A stretch of DNA of 47,096 nt, from positions 1 to 47,096 of the forward strand of contig JASMLZ010000003.1 in assembly GCA_030748435.1 (NCBI GenBank). The letters are read 5' to 3'. A model generated the notes under the pieces. It did not search any database. It was not told where the DNA came from and saw only the letters and a program-made list of their open reading frames with translations. This DNA comes from Gammaproteobacteria bacterium (GTDB lineage: Bacteria > Pseudomonadota > Gammaproteobacteria > Pseudomonadales > Balneatricaceae). Within the stretch, counting starts at the first letter, position 1; every line of letters begins with the position of its first letter. Of the stretch, positions 26,561 to 35,270 are shown piece after piece. The position numbers and the translations under genes were made by a program.

Positions 26561-27799
26561 ATGGCATTGTATGTGCAAAAATATGGTGGCACTTCTGTTG
26601 GCTCGGTAGAGCGTATTAGAGGTGTTGCTGACAAGGTAAAAGGGTTTCGTGATAACGGCCATGATGTCGTGGTGGTAGTTTCTGCCATGAGTGGTGAAAC
26701 CAATCGTCTGATTGGTTTGGCCAGTGAAATGCAGGACCAACCCGATCCACGGGAAATGGATGTGCTGGTATCGACTGGCGAGCAGGTCACTATTGCCCTG
26801 TTATGTATGGCCTTAAAAGAGCGTGGTTGTGACGCCCGTTCCTATACGGGAGGGCAGGTGAAAATCCGTACGGATTCTTCGCATATGAAAGCCCGTATCC
26901 AGGATATTGATGTCGAAAATATGCGCGCTGATCTGACCCGAGGACGAGTGGTTGTGGTGGCTGGTTTTCAAGGAGTTGATGAGCAAGGTAACATCACTAC
27001 CTTGGGGCGCGGTGGTTCTGATACCACTGGTGTGGCACTGGCGGCAGCCCTATCAGCTGATGAGTGCCAAATATATACTGATGTGGATGGTGTTTATACC
27101 ACCGATCCCAGAGTAGTAGAAGGTGCTCGGCGTTTGGATGTCATTACCTTTGAAGAAATGTTGGAAATGGCCAGCCTTGGTTCCAAAGTACTGCAAATCC
27201 GAGCGGTTGAATTTGCCGGTAAGTACAAGGTCCCATTGCGCGTTCTGCATAGTTTTCAGGATGGTCCTGGAACCCTGATTAATATCGAGAGTGATAACAA
27301 AATGGAACAACCTGTAATTTCCGGAATAGCCTTTAACCGTGACGAAGCGAAGCTAACCATTACTGGTGTGCCTGACATTCCGGGTGTGGCTTCCAAGATT
27401 CTGTCCCCTATCAGTGCAGCCAATATTGAAGTAGATATGATCTTGCAGAATATTGGCGCTGGAGGTCTTACTGACTTTACCTTTACTGTGCACCGTAATG
27501 ATTTTTCCAAGGCGCAAACAGTGTTGGAAAAGGTTGCTAAAGAATTGGGTGCGAATGGTACCGAGGGTGCTGACAATATTGCTAAGGTGTCGATTGTGGG
27601 CGTAGGTATGCGTTCTCATGCCGGTGTTGCCAGTACCATGTTTGATTGCCTGGCAGAGGAAAACATCAATATTCAGATGATTTCTACCTCTGAAATCAAA
27701 GTATCTGTGGTCATTGCAGAAAAGTATCTTGAATTGGCGGTGCGTGCACTGCATTCAGCCTTTGATTTGGACCAACAAGCAGTTGAAGAATCCATGTAA
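26561..27799 (+). CDS. lysC: Aspartate kinase (lysine-sensitive type, ACT domains)
   Basis: Aspartokinase catalyses the first step of the lysine/threonine/methionine pathway. The 412-aa protein has the kinase domain (1-245) starting with [17 protein letters not shown] and containing [18 protein letters not shown] and [13 protein letters not shown]. Two C-terminal ACT domains (about 265-410), with [16 protein letters not shown] and [17 protein letters not shown], are feedback regulatory. This is the standalone form, not fused to homoserine dehydrogenase. An internal ATG at the start of the regulatory domain could give a beta subunit, as in some bacteria, but I cannot show this. Confidence 0.96.
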   Translation: MALYVQKYGGTSVGSVERIRGVADKVKGFRDNGHDVVVVVSAMSGETNRLIGLASEMQDQPDPREMDVLVSTGEQVTIALLCMALKERGCDARSYTGGQVKIRTDSSHMKARIQDIDVENMRADLTRGRVVVVAGFQGVDEQGNITTLGRGGSDTTGVALAAALSADECQIYTDVDGVYTTDPRVVEGARRLDVITFEEMLEMASLGSKVLQIRAVEFAGKYKVPLRVLHSFQDGPGTLINIESDNKMEQPVISGIAFNRDEAKLTITGVPDIPGVASKILSPISAANIEVDMILQNIGAGGLTDFTFTVHRNDFSKAQTVLEKVAKELGANGTEGADNIAKVSIVGVGMRSHAGVASTMFDCLAEENINIQMISTSEIKVSVVIAEKYLELAVRALHSAFDLDQQAVEESM

Positions 27800-27933
27800 A
27801 GTGCTATTATCATCTGTCCCCGCAGCGTTAAGCTAAAGGGTACAATTATAATATCGCCATGAAAGCAAAATACGGGAAAAGCGCATTTCTATAGCGGAAA
27901 AAAGCGCACATAACTAAAAAAGGAGTTCCCACT

Positions 27934-28122
27934 ATGTTAATTCTTACACGTCGTGTAGGTGAGACACTAATGGTTGGTGACGAAGTTACTGTCACTGTGT
28001 TGGGAGTAAAGGGTAATCAGGTTCGTATTGGGGTTAATGCACCCAAAGACGTTGCTGTTCACCGTGAAGAAATCTATCAACGTATCCAAAACGAAAACGC
28101 TGAACAGGACCAGGAAAATTAA
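27934..28122 (+). CDS. csrA: Carbon storage regulator CsrA/RsmA
   Basis: CsrA is a small dimeric RNA-binding protein that controls translation by binding GGA motifs in leaders. The 62-aa sequence has the full family pattern: [36 protein letters not shown] and [12 protein letters not shown], including Arg44-type contact residues in the last strand. A strong AAAGGAG site precedes the ATG. The 134-bp upstream gap has TATAAT at 27847-27852 but no good -35 box. Confidence 0.97.
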   Translation: MLILTRRVGETLMVGDEVTVTVLGVKGNQVRIGVNAPKDVAVHREEIYQRIQNENAEQDQEN

Positions 28123-28128
28123 GTCGTA

Positions 28129-28165
28129 AAAAAAGCGTAATTCGTTGAAAATAACGCTTTTATTT
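28129..28165 (+). terminator. Rho-independent terminator after csrA
   Basis: AAAAGCGT (28131-28138) pairs with ACGCTTTT (28154-28161) and the stem runs into a T-rich tail. It lies just after the csrA stop and upstream of the tRNA genes. Confidence 0.6.
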
Positions 28166-28198
28166 GCTTAAAGCTTAGGGTAAGATACGCGCTCTTTC

Positions 28199-28292
<94 letters not shown>

Positions 28293-28294
28293 GC

Positions 28295-28371
28295 GCGCCC
28301 GTAGCTCAGCTGGATAGAGTACCTGGCTACGAACCAGGCGGTCACACGTTCGAATCGTGTCGGGCGCGCCA
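28295..28371 (+). tRNA. tRNA-Arg (anticodon ACG)
   Basis: The acceptor stem GCGCCCG pairs with CGGGCGC, followed by a discriminator G and an encoded CCA. The anticodon stem CCTGG/CCAGG frames CTACGAA, giving ACG (A34 is normally edited to inosine to read CGU/CGC/CGA). The T-arm has GTTCGAATC. The gene follows tRNA-Ser by 4 nt. Confidence 0.95.
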
Positions 28372-28532
28372 TCTTCTTTTCTTATAATCAGGCTCTACCC
28401 GATTAACGGCGGCTGGCATTCATTAAACCCTATTGATCATCCCATACCACCCACAGTGGGCAACTGCTCTCAATCTACAATTCTCAAAACCTTTTGTCTA
28501 TTGGGCTGCATCTTGTTTTCCTGAGTAGCGGT

Positions 28533-28561
28533 TTGAAATAGCTCGGTCCTTAAGGTATCTT
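28533..28561 (+). promoter_or_regulatory. Candidate promoter of the dctB-dctD genes
   Basis: TTGAAA (28533-28538) and TATCTT (28556-28561) are 17 bp apart and end 27 bp before the dctB ATG. The rest of the gap from the tRNA genes shows nothing else. Confidence 0.4.
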
Positions 28562-28588
28562 TAGCATCCCTTTCAAATCTGGTGGACT

Positions 28589-30364
28589 ATGTTGGTAAAT
28601 GCCTTAAGTGGATTCTTGCGCACACAAAAGTGGCGCTGGTTGGCGTTGCTGACTTCTCTGGTGTTGGTCATTGCCGGTGTTACTTATACCATTGCCTATC
28701 GTACTTTTGTCGATATCGATCAAAATCGCGCAACTGAACATGCGAACTTTGGGGCGCAAATGTTGCAGCGAATTATGCATCAGTTCAAACCATTTATATA
28801 TGTGATATCCAGAGATCCAAATGTTATAGAGGCATTGTCTGAGGGTGCTTCTGAACAGATCAATGAGCGTTTGTTTGCCTTTTCCAATGCTTCAGGCCTG
28901 GAAGCCGTGTATTTGATGGACACTAGTGGCGTGACCGTGGCTAGCTCGAATTATCAGAATAAAATTAATTATTTAGGCCAACATTACAGTTTTCGGCCCT
29001 ACTTTAAGCAGGCTATGGAAGGCAATATGGGTACTTTTTTTGCCGTTGGTGCAACGACGGGTATTCCCGGTTACTTTATCGCTTTGCCAGTACGTCAGGC
29101 TGATCAATCGATTGTGGGTGTGGTTGCCGCAAAATTGAGTGTTAACCTCTTTCAGGAGATGTGGCGCGCTGGCGAAACCCAAGGCTTTGTTACCAATGCT
29201 GATGGTGTGGTGATTTTAGCCAGTAATGCAGAATGGCTATATCATTCGTTACGGCCATTGACTTCAAACCAGTTGGCAAATTTGCGCCTAAAGCGACAGT
29301 TTTCAGGCAAAGCCATTGTCCCATTAGCTTGGCAGCCAGTCGGTCTGAATCAGCTACGCCTAGCGGATAGAACCTATCTTTATTCCAAGGTGCCCTTTAA
29401 TAATAGTCGATGGCAACTGCATCATTTGACAGCAACCGATCGGGTGCAACAAAAGGCGGCTTTGGTGGCGATTATTGCTACAGCAAGCTTGCTATTGCTA
29501 CTAGCTTGGGCGCTGGTAGTGCGCTCACGACGCATGCGGCAAGCATTGCAGTTCAGTGAGCAGACTCGGTATCAACTAAGTGCCACTAATCAAAAGCTGG
29601 AGCGTGAAATTGAAGAGCGTCATTTGGCGCAACAGCAACTTTCCAAGGCTCAGCAACAACTTGTGCAATCGAGTCGTATGGCGGCATTAGGGCAGCTTTC
29701 GGCATCAGTGATCCATGAACTGGGCCAACCTCTGTTCGCCCTGCGTAACTATTTGACCGCTGCAGAATATGACGCACAAGGCGCCTCTTTGCCAAGTTTA
29801 CTTAAGCAGTTAAATAAAGTAGCCCAAAGAATGCAGAACACCACTGACGAATTGCGATTTTTTGCCAAACCAGATGCTCATACAAGTGCAGCAGTAAATC
29901 TGGTGGAGGTCATAAACAATGCTGTTACTTTGGCTGGCTTGCAAGAAAACCATCCATATATTCAATTCCACCTGCATTGTGATATTGCTCAGGCGATGAT
30001 GCAGGGGCATGCGCAACGCCTAGAGCAGGTGGTGGTAAATTTATTATCCAATGCTTGTATTGCTCTGGATCATGTATCGAATCCCAGAATTGATTTGCGC
30101 TTGCTAAAAGGCTGTGAGTGCTGGTTGCTTGAAGTGCAAGATAATGGCTTGGGCTTTGGTGAGAAAAATCCGGAAAAATTATTTGAAGCCTTCTATACTA
30201 CGCGTTCGAAAACCAATGGAATGGGCTTGGGGTTGGCCATCAGTGCCGCCATTGTGGCTGAACACCATGGTAAAATATGGGCCCTAAATGCGCCTGGTAA
30301 AGGCGCCTTGTTTAAAGTGCAACTTCCTATTTCCAGCAATAAGGAAAGGTATGACCAGCCATAA
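28589..30364 (+). CDS. DctB-like sensor histidine kinase
   Basis: This 591-aa membrane sensor has a first transmembrane helix at about 16-36 and a periplasmic double-Cache region (about 40-285, with YLGQHYSFRPYFKQAMEG and ALPVRQADQSIVGVVAAKLS) typical of DctB. A second transmembrane helix at about 291-312 and a coiled coil (about 325-365) follow. The H-box is SASVIHELGQPLFALRNYL. ATPase motifs are VVNLLSNACIAL (N box), DNGLGFG (G1) and GMGLGLAIS (G2). It should phosphorylate the DctD-like regulator, whose gene it overlaps by 14 nt. The adjacent TRAP transporter is the likely target. DctB proteins sense dicarboxylates, but the ligand here is not established. Confidence 0.9.
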   Translation: MLVNALSGFLRTQKWRWLALLTSLVLVIAGVTYTIAYRTFVDIDQNRATEHANFGAQMLQRIMHQFKPFIYVISRDPNVIEALSEGASEQINERLFAFSNASGLEAVYLMDTSGVTVASSNYQNKINYLGQHYSFRPYFKQAMEGNMGTFFAVGATTGIPGYFIALPVRQADQSIVGVVAAKLSVNLFQEMWRAGETQGFVTNADGVVILASNAEWLYHSLRPLTSNQLANLRLKRQFSGKAIVPLAWQPVGLNQLRLADRTYLYSKVPFNNSRWQLHHLTATDRVQQKAALVAIIATASLLLLLAWALVVRSRRMRQALQFSEQTRYQLSATNQKLEREIEERHLAQQQLSKAQQQLVQSSRMAALGQLSASVIHELGQPLFALRNYLTAAEYDAQGASLPSLLKQLNKVAQRMQNTTDELRFFAKPDAHTSAAVNLVEVINNAVTLAGLQENHPYIQFHLHCDIAQAMMQGHAQRLEQVVVNLLSNACIALDHVSNPRIDLRLLKGCECWLLEVQDNGLGFGEKNPEKLFEAFYTTRSKTNGMGLGLAISAAIVAEHHGKIWALNAPGKGALFKVQLPISSNKERYDQP

Positions 30365-31688
30365 TTTAAAAGTGCTAATTATTGATGATGATCGAGAAGT
30401 TCGACGTTCATTAGGGTACTTGTTTACATGTAGTGGTTGGCAGGTGGTAGAGTTAGCCAATGCCAAGGATATACAAAAGAATCTAAAGCAGCACCAGCCC
30501 AATGTGGTGATCAGTGATGTACGCATGCCTGGTGACAATGGTCTGGATGCGTTTGCCGTGGCACGGGAGGGGCTGTATTGCCCTGAGTTTATCTTTATTT
30601 CTGCCCATGCTGATGTGGATATGGCGGTTGGTGCGATGACTTTGGGGGCCTATAGTTTTTTTGAAAAACCCTATGATCCAAAGCGTTTATTGCTGACTGC
30701 CCGGCACGCCGCAGAGCAGGATGTATTAAAAAAACAGAACCAGTTGCTATTACATCAAATCAACCACCTCTCTGGTCTTGATCAGATGCTAATTGGTAAT
30801 AACGCTGAACTGGTTCAAGTAAGACAGTTAATTCATCAATTTGCTCCGGTGAATGCGCCGGTAATGATTCTTGGGGAAACGGGAACTGGCAAAGAATTGG
30901 CAGCCAAAGCCATTCATTCACTATCAAATCGGGCCGACAAAGCCTTTGTGACGGTAAATTGTGCCATGCTGGATACGCAACACTTTGCCAGTATGATGTT
31001 TGGTTCATCCACTCAGGCCGGTTATATTGAGAAAGCCGAAGGGGGTACACTATTTCTCGATGAATTAAGTGCCGTAGCTAATGAACAGCAGGCGCAACTT
31101 TTACATTTGATTGATCATGGCGAGTATCAACAGGTTGGCAGTATTGATTTGCGCCAAGCCGATGTGCGTATTGTCTCGGCTACAAATGGACAGTTAACTA
31201 GGTTAGTCGAGCAAGGCAAATTGCGGCAAGACCTTATCTATCGACTCGATGGTTTGAGTCTGCATATGCCTGCGTTGCGTGACCATGGTGATGATATACA
31301 TCTGTTATTTAATCATTATTCTATGCAATTCGGGCGCGTTCATGATATTACGCCAGCCCAATTGACCGCTGCTGATATTACCACCTTGATGACGCATAAG
31401 TGGCCAGGTAATGTGCGTGAACTGATGCATTTGGCCGAACGGCACATATTACGCTCGCGTGTACAGCCCTGTAGTGTTGCAGATGCTATGACGGGGCAGG
31501 ATGCTGGGACGACAGCAAATCAATGTCTACGCCCGGCTGTGGCTGCGTTTGAAAGAGCTTTGATTAGCAAGGTCTTAATCGAACATGAAGGTCGTATGGA
31601 TGAGGTGGCAGATTGCTTGGGTATTGGCAGACGCACCCTAAATGAAAAGATGGTTAAGTTGGGTTTGGATAGAAGTAGTCTGTTGTAA
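30351..31688 (+). CDS. DctD-like response regulator with AAA+ domain lacking the GAFTGA motif
   Basis: The 445-aa protein has a receiver domain with phospho-acceptor Asp in VVISDVRMPG, an AAA+ domain and a Fis-type helix-turn-helix at the C-terminus (GRMDEVADCLGIGRRTLNEK). Walker A is GETGTGKE, Walker B is GGTLFLDEL and the Arg-finger region is LRQDLIYRLDGL. Between FASMMFG and EKAEGGTLF the usual GAFTGA loop, which contacts sigma-54, is missing and shortened to SSTQAGYI. It is therefore unlikely to activate sigma-54 polymerase. The start at 30351 follows AAGGAAAGG; the frame open from 30288 would overlap dctB further. Confidence 0.88.
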   Translation: MTSHNLKVLIIDDDREVRRSLGYLFTCSGWQVVELANAKDIQKNLKQHQPNVVISDVRMPGDNGLDAFAVAREGLYCPEFIFISAHADVDMAVGAMTLGAYSFFEKPYDPKRLLLTARHAAEQDVLKKQNQLLLHQINHLSGLDQMLIGNNAELVQVRQLIHQFAPVNAPVMILGETGTGKELAAKAIHSLSNRADKAFVTVNCAMLDTQHFASMMFGSSTQAGYIEKAEGGTLFLDELSAVANEQQAQLLHLIDHGEYQQVGSIDLRQADVRIVSATNGQLTRLVEQGKLRQDLIYRLDGLSLHMPALRDHGDDIHLLFNHYSMQFGRVHDITPAQLTAADITTLMTHKWPGNVRELMHLAERHILRSRVQPCSVADAMTGQDAGTTANQCLRPAVAAFERALISKVLIEHEGRMDEVADCLGIGRRTLNEKMVKLGLDRSSLL

Positions 31689-31744
31689 ATTGCGGTAAGC
31701 GGATTTCCGCAGTCTGTGCTCTTTATTGTCGGCAAATTTCTTCA

Positions 31745-31772
31745 TTGTGCCCCCCATAGCAAATTTTATAAT
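31745..31772 (+). promoter_or_regulatory. Sigma-70-like promoter of the TRAP operon
   Basis: TTGTGC (31745-31750) and a consensus TATAAT (31767-31772) are 16 bp apart, 40 bp before dctP. I see no GG-N10-GC element in 31689-31811, so no sigma-54 promoter is apparent. Confidence 0.45.
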
Positions 31773-31780
31773 GTTCTCGG

Positions 31781-31797
31781 TTATTATTTAATAATAA
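31781..31797. repeat. A/T palindrome next to the dctP ribosome site
   Basis: TTATTATT-T-AATAATAA is a perfect inverted repeat placed between the promoter and the AGGAG ribosome site of dctP. It could be an operator or a weak leader hairpin. Confidence 0.3.
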
Positions 31798-31811
31798 AAG
31801 GAGAATAGAAG

Positions 31812-32819
31812 ATGTTTACAAAAACCATCACTATGGGTATTGTCACGGCCGTTTCTTTAACCATTGCCGGTCAAGCCTTTGCTGAACAATGGAACGTGTC
31901 TTTGTGGGGTAAACGACGCGCGTTTACTGAACATGTAGAGAAAATTGCCGAGTTGGTAGAACAAAAAACCAACGGTGAATTTACCCTCAAATTATCTTAC
32001 GGCGGTTTATCAAAAAATAAAGAAAATTTGGACGGCATCTCCATTGGTGCCTTTGAAATGGCTCAATTTTGTGCTGGTTATCACAGTGATAAGAATCCAA
32101 CTATCACGGTTTTGGAGCTACCCTTTTTGGGTGTGAGTTCTTTGCAACAAGAGCGGGAACTAGCCCAAGCTGTTTATAAACACCCAGCCGTGGTAGCTGA
32201 TTTGGCGCGCTGGAATGCCACCTTGCTAATGCCTTCTCCTTTACCACAGTATAATATTACTGGCGTTGGTGCCGCGCCAAAAACGCTGGATGACTATGCT
32301 GGTTTAAGTGTACGTGCCACCGGTGGTATCGGTAAGGCGATGGCTGCTGTAGGTGCTGTACCGACTTCCATGTCTGCTTCGGAAGTGCGTCAGGCTCTGG
32401 ATAGTGGTGTGGTTAAAGCCGTTGCTTTTGCGCCCCATGCGCACATGTCCTTTGGCACCATTGAATCGGCAAAATGGTGGACCAGTAATCTGAATCCCGG
32501 CACTGTCAACTGCCCAGTAGTTGTCAACACAGATGCTTTGGATGCTTTGTCCGCTAGCCACAAAGAGGCGTTGCTGGGTTCTGTAGACGCAGCGCTGGAT
32601 TATTATATTGCCACTTATAATGGTAAAACCATGGATGCTTGGGGCCCAGCGTTAGCCAAGCGTGACATCCAAACAATCACTTATGCTGATGCAGAATTGC
32701 ATGCATTCCGTAATAAAGTCGCTGGTCCTGCAGCCCAGGCCTGGATCGAAACCAATACGGGAAAAGGCATTCCGGCTCAGGAATTGTATGATTTTGTGAC
32801 CGGCATGATTGCCAAATAA
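31812..32819 (+). CDS. dctP: TRAP transporter substrate-binding protein (DctP family)
   Basis: This 335-aa periplasmic receptor belongs to a sodium-dependent TRAP transporter. A signal peptide of about 24 residues ends in GQAFA. The conserved carboxylate-binding Arg is in LSVRATGGIGKAMAAVGAVP, followed by SASEVRQALDSGVV, the region that closes over the ligand. Strong GGAG before the ATG and the DctBD-like pair upstream support an inducible organic-acid transporter. The sequence is not an obvious C4-dicarboxylate DctP, so the substrate is left open. A terminator-like hairpin separates it from dctQ. Confidence 0.9.
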   Translation: MFTKTITMGIVTAVSLTIAGQAFAEQWNVSLWGKRRAFTEHVEKIAELVEQKTNGEFTLKLSYGGLSKNKENLDGISIGAFEMAQFCAGYHSDKNPTITVLELPFLGVSSLQQERELAQAVYKHPAVVADLARWNATLLMPSPLPQYNITGVGAAPKTLDDYAGLSVRATGGIGKAMAAVGAVPTSMSASEVRQALDSGVVKAVAFAPHAHMSFGTIESAKWWTSNLNPGTVNCPVVVNTDALDALSASHKEALLGSVDAALDYYIATYNGKTMDAWGPALAKRDIQTITYADAELHAFRNKVAGPAAQAWIETNTGKGIPAQELYDFVTGMIAK

Positions 32820-32837
32820 TCCAACAGAAAACGTATG

Positions 32838-32860
32838 CGGGCCTTATTTAGGCCCGTTTT
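32838..32860 (+). terminator. Terminator/attenuator hairpin between dctP and dctQ
   Basis: CGGGCCT (32838-32844) pairs with AGGCCCG (32850-32856) around a 5-nt loop and is followed directly by TTTT. It would cut transcription partly after the binding protein gene, giving more receptor than membrane subunits. Confidence 0.65.
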
Positions 32861-32873
32861 CGATGGGGGCATA

Positions 32874-33521
32874 ATGGCCAGTTCAGCAGCAGTTCATGAA
32901 GACGGCAGTTGGTTAAGCCGTATAGACAGGTCGTTATATCGACTTGAGACAGGTTTGGCTTTGCTCAGCGGTATAGCCATTTTTAGTTTAATGGTACTGG
33001 CGGTCACGTCTGTTTCCGGGCGCTTTTTACTGAATCAGCCTTTGCCCGGTTATGTCGATTGGATTGAACAGGTGATGCCTCTTATTGCTCTTATGGGCAT
33101 AGCCTATACTCAGCGTAATGGTGGTCATATTCGCATGGATTTGTTGGTTGGGCATCTGCATGGGCGGGTTTTATGGCTGTTTGAGTGGCTCACTACCATC
33201 GCTATTTTGGCCTTAATTGTGCTGCTGGTGTGGGGTTCCTGGGCACATTTTTCCCGCAGTTTTGATTGGCAAGCACCCTTATGGAGTCGTGATAGTTCAA
33301 TTGATATTGGTATTCCCATATGGCCGGCCAAGCTGTTGATACCAACCGCACTGGCGGTGCTGAGCTTGCGTCTGCTGTTGCAGTTATGGGGGTTTGCAAA
33401 GGCCTTTATACAAAATCAGGAGTACCCTGTAGCCGTACCCTTGGTGCAGGATATAGCAACCCAAGCCAAGGCAGAAGCCAAATTGGTTGAGCAGACAGAT
33501 ACATCAGGTGGTGCAACATGA
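32874..33521 (+). CDS. dctQ: TRAP transporter small membrane subunit (DctQ)
   Basis: This 215-aa protein has four transmembrane helices, and together with DctM forms the membrane part of the TRAP transporter. Typical DctQ features are LNQPLPGYVDWIEQVMPLIALMGIAYTQ (near 55-80) and RNGGHIRMDLL. The ATG at 32874 is preceded by GGGGGC. An in-frame ATG at 32835 lies at the foot of the upstream hairpin and is a poor start. The C-terminal tail is longer than usual and rich in Ala/Glu/Lys. Its stop overlaps dctM as ATGA. Confidence 0.88.
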   Translation: MASSAAVHEDGSWLSRIDRSLYRLETGLALLSGIAIFSLMVLAVTSVSGRFLLNQPLPGYVDWIEQVMPLIALMGIAYTQRNGGHIRMDLLVGHLHGRVLWLFEWLTTIAILALIVLLVWGSWAHFSRSFDWQAPLWSRDSSIDIGIPIWPAKLLIPTALAVLSLRLLLQLWGFAKAFIQNQEYPVAVPLVQDIATQAKAEAKLVEQTDTSGGAT

Positions 33522-34918
33522 GTAATGTTGAAATAGGCATATGGATATCTGCTGCCATGCTGGTTCTGGTCGTTATGGGCATGCGTGTTGCGTTTGCTGC
33601 TGGCCTTGCGGGTCTGGTAGGTCTGGTGTGGATATTTTGGGCTAAAAAAGGTATGGACCCGCAGGCATTTACCTGGGCTTTAACCGTAGCCAGCAAAATA
33701 GCCGGCCAAGTGCCACATTCTAAAATTTCTTCCCAAGCTCTGTCGTTGATTCCCACGTTTATTTTGATCGGTTATCTGGCCTATTATGCCGGCTTGACCA
33801 AAGCCTTATTTGAAGCAGCTAAACGTTGGGTCGGCTGGTTGCCTGGTGGTTTGGCAGTGGCTACAGTGTTTTCAACGGCAGGTTTTGCTGCCGTTTCCGG
33901 GGCATCAGTGGCCACCTCTGCTGTATTTGCACGTATTGCCATCCCGGAAATGTTGCGTATCGGCTATGACAAACGTTTTGCTGCCGGTGTCGTAGCGGCG
34001 GGGGGCACTCTGGCGTCCTTAATACCGCCCTCGGCCATTTTGGTGGTGTATGCCATTATTGTGGAGCAGGATGTTGGTAAGTTGTTGTTGGCAGGTTTTG
34101 TACCAGGCGCGTTTTCGGCACTGATTTACGGTATCCTGATTGTTGCACTTGCTGTGGTCAGGCCGGCCATTGGCCCTCCGGTTAGAGGTTATAGTTGGCA
34201 CCAGAGACTGGCTTCTTTACCCCCGGCATTGCCTATTGTGGCGGTAGTATTGATTATTATCCTGTTTGTGTATAACCCGTTTGGTGACGCTCTGGGTACA
34301 CCTACAGAAGGGGGAGCTATTGGTGCCTTTGTCGTCTTCTGTATGGCTCTAATAAATGGCATGAAGTTTAACCAGCTTAAAGCGGCACTGCTGGAATCAG
34401 CGAAGCTGGCGGTAATGATTTTTACTATTATATGGGGTGTTTTAATTTATGTGCGTTTCTTGGGCTTTGCGGATTTACCCACCGCATTTTCTGACTGGAT
34501 TACCTCATTAGATCAGAGCCCTATGCTAACCCTGGTATTAATTCTTTTGGCCTATGCGGTATTGGGGATGTTTATGGATGCAATCGGCATGTTATTACTG
34601 ACTTTGCCGGTAGTGTATCCTGCCGTTATGGCACTGAATGGCGGGGAAGCAGTTTCTGCCGCAGATAGCGTGTTTGGTATGTCAGGTCCAATGTGTGCGA
34701 TTTGGTTTGGCATATTGGTAGTAAAAATGGCTGAATTTTGTCTGATTACACCTCCCATTGGCCTTAACTGTTTTGTGGTGGCGGGTGTGCGTGACGACCT
34801 GTCTGTGCAAGATGTGTTTAAGGGCGTTACCCCGTTTTTTATTGCTGATGCCATTACTATTGGCTTATTGGTGTCTTTTCCAGCGATTGTATTATGGTTG
34901 CCACGTTTGGCTGGCTAG
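33518..34918 (+). CDS. dctM: TRAP transporter large permease (DctM)
   Basis: This 466-aa integral membrane protein of the DctM/ion transporter superfamily has 11-13 predicted hydrophobic segments. It carries the Na+/substrate pathway. Diagnostic parts are STAGFAAVSGASVATSAVFARIAIPEM, AAGGTLASLIPPSAILVVYAI and a C-terminal FGILVVKMAEFCLITPPIGLNCFV. It completes the dctPQM operon, with translational coupling to dctQ. No terminator with a T-tract follows; repeat elements begin about 50 bp after the stop. Confidence 0.92.
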   Translation: MSNVEIGIWISAAMLVLVVMGMRVAFAAGLAGLVGLVWIFWAKKGMDPQAFTWALTVASKIAGQVPHSKISSQALSLIPTFILIGYLAYYAGLTKALFEAAKRWVGWLPGGLAVATVFSTAGFAAVSGASVATSAVFARIAIPEMLRIGYDKRFAAGVVAAGGTLASLIPPSAILVVYAIIVEQDVGKLLLAGFVPGAFSALIYGILIVALAVVRPAIGPPVRGYSWHQRLASLPPALPIVAVVLIIILFVYNPFGDALGTPTEGGAIGAFVVFCMALINGMKFNQLKAALLESAKLAVMIFTIIWGVLIYVRFLGFADLPTAFSDWITSLDQSPMLTLVLILLAYAVLGMFMDAIGMLLLTLPVVYPAVMALNGGEAVSAADSVFGMSGPMCAIWFGILVVKMAEFCLITPPIGLNCFVVAGVRDDLSVQDVFKGVTPFFIADAITIGLLVSFPAIVLWLPRLAG

Positions 34919-34968
34919 AATGATTCGCAGTGTTGCGACGCGGTGACTTCTTGCAATACGCACGTGTA

Positions 34969-35106
34969 GGAAGAGATTGCTTCGCTGCACTCCCAAAGAC
35001 GATGTTTTTACCCTCGTCATTACGAGGCCCGCAGGCCCGTGGCAACCTCTTGTAGCAGGCACCGGCCGGAAGAGGTTGTTTCAGGCATGCCCCCAGTGAT
35101 TGGCGG
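34969..35106. repeat. Cluster of three degenerate dispersed repeat units (CGTCATTACGAGG type)
   Basis: Unit A (34969-35002, minus strand) reads CGTCTTTGGGAGTGCAGCGA then AGCAATCTCTTCC. Unit B (35014-35052, plus strand) begins CGTCATTACGAGG, contains a small GGCCCGCAGGCCCG-like palindrome and ends GGCAACCTCTTG. Unit C (about 35065-35106, minus strand) ends in CAACCTCTTCC. All share a CGTCxTT-like head and a CAAyCTCTT tail, in inverted orientations. This pattern occurs as non-coding dispersed repeats in many bacteria. The remaining gap (34919-35439) holds no gene I can support. Confidence 0.5.
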
Positions 35107-35205
35107 ACGCGCCAGATAATGCCCATAGAGACGAATATATAAAGTGACTACCCAAGCCATGATTAGGGGTGTGTTTTGCAGTCTGACAGCCTCCTTATGG
35201 GGGCA

Positions 35206-35218
35206 GTTAATGATTAAC
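35206..35218. repeat. 13-bp palindrome upstream of the pyrimidine cluster
   Basis: GTTAAT-G-ATTAAC is a perfect inverted repeat about 220 bp before the first pyrimidine gene and 52 bp before the RutR-like site. A regulatory role is possible but unsupported. Confidence 0.25.
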
Positions 35219-35270
35219 TTTACCCTTGTCAATTTAGTTATTAATTTTATCGTTTTCTAGTACAAAACCC

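Noticed and set aside
31689-31811. Sigma-54 promoter for the TRAP operon
   Set aside because: I looked for GG-N10-GC because of the DctD-like regulator. The nearest candidates keep GG but lack GC at the right distance.
34857-35232. Minus-strand ORFs of 70-89 codons after dctM
   Set aside because: They are translations of the dispersed repeat block (PRNDE-like peptide) and have no convincing start.
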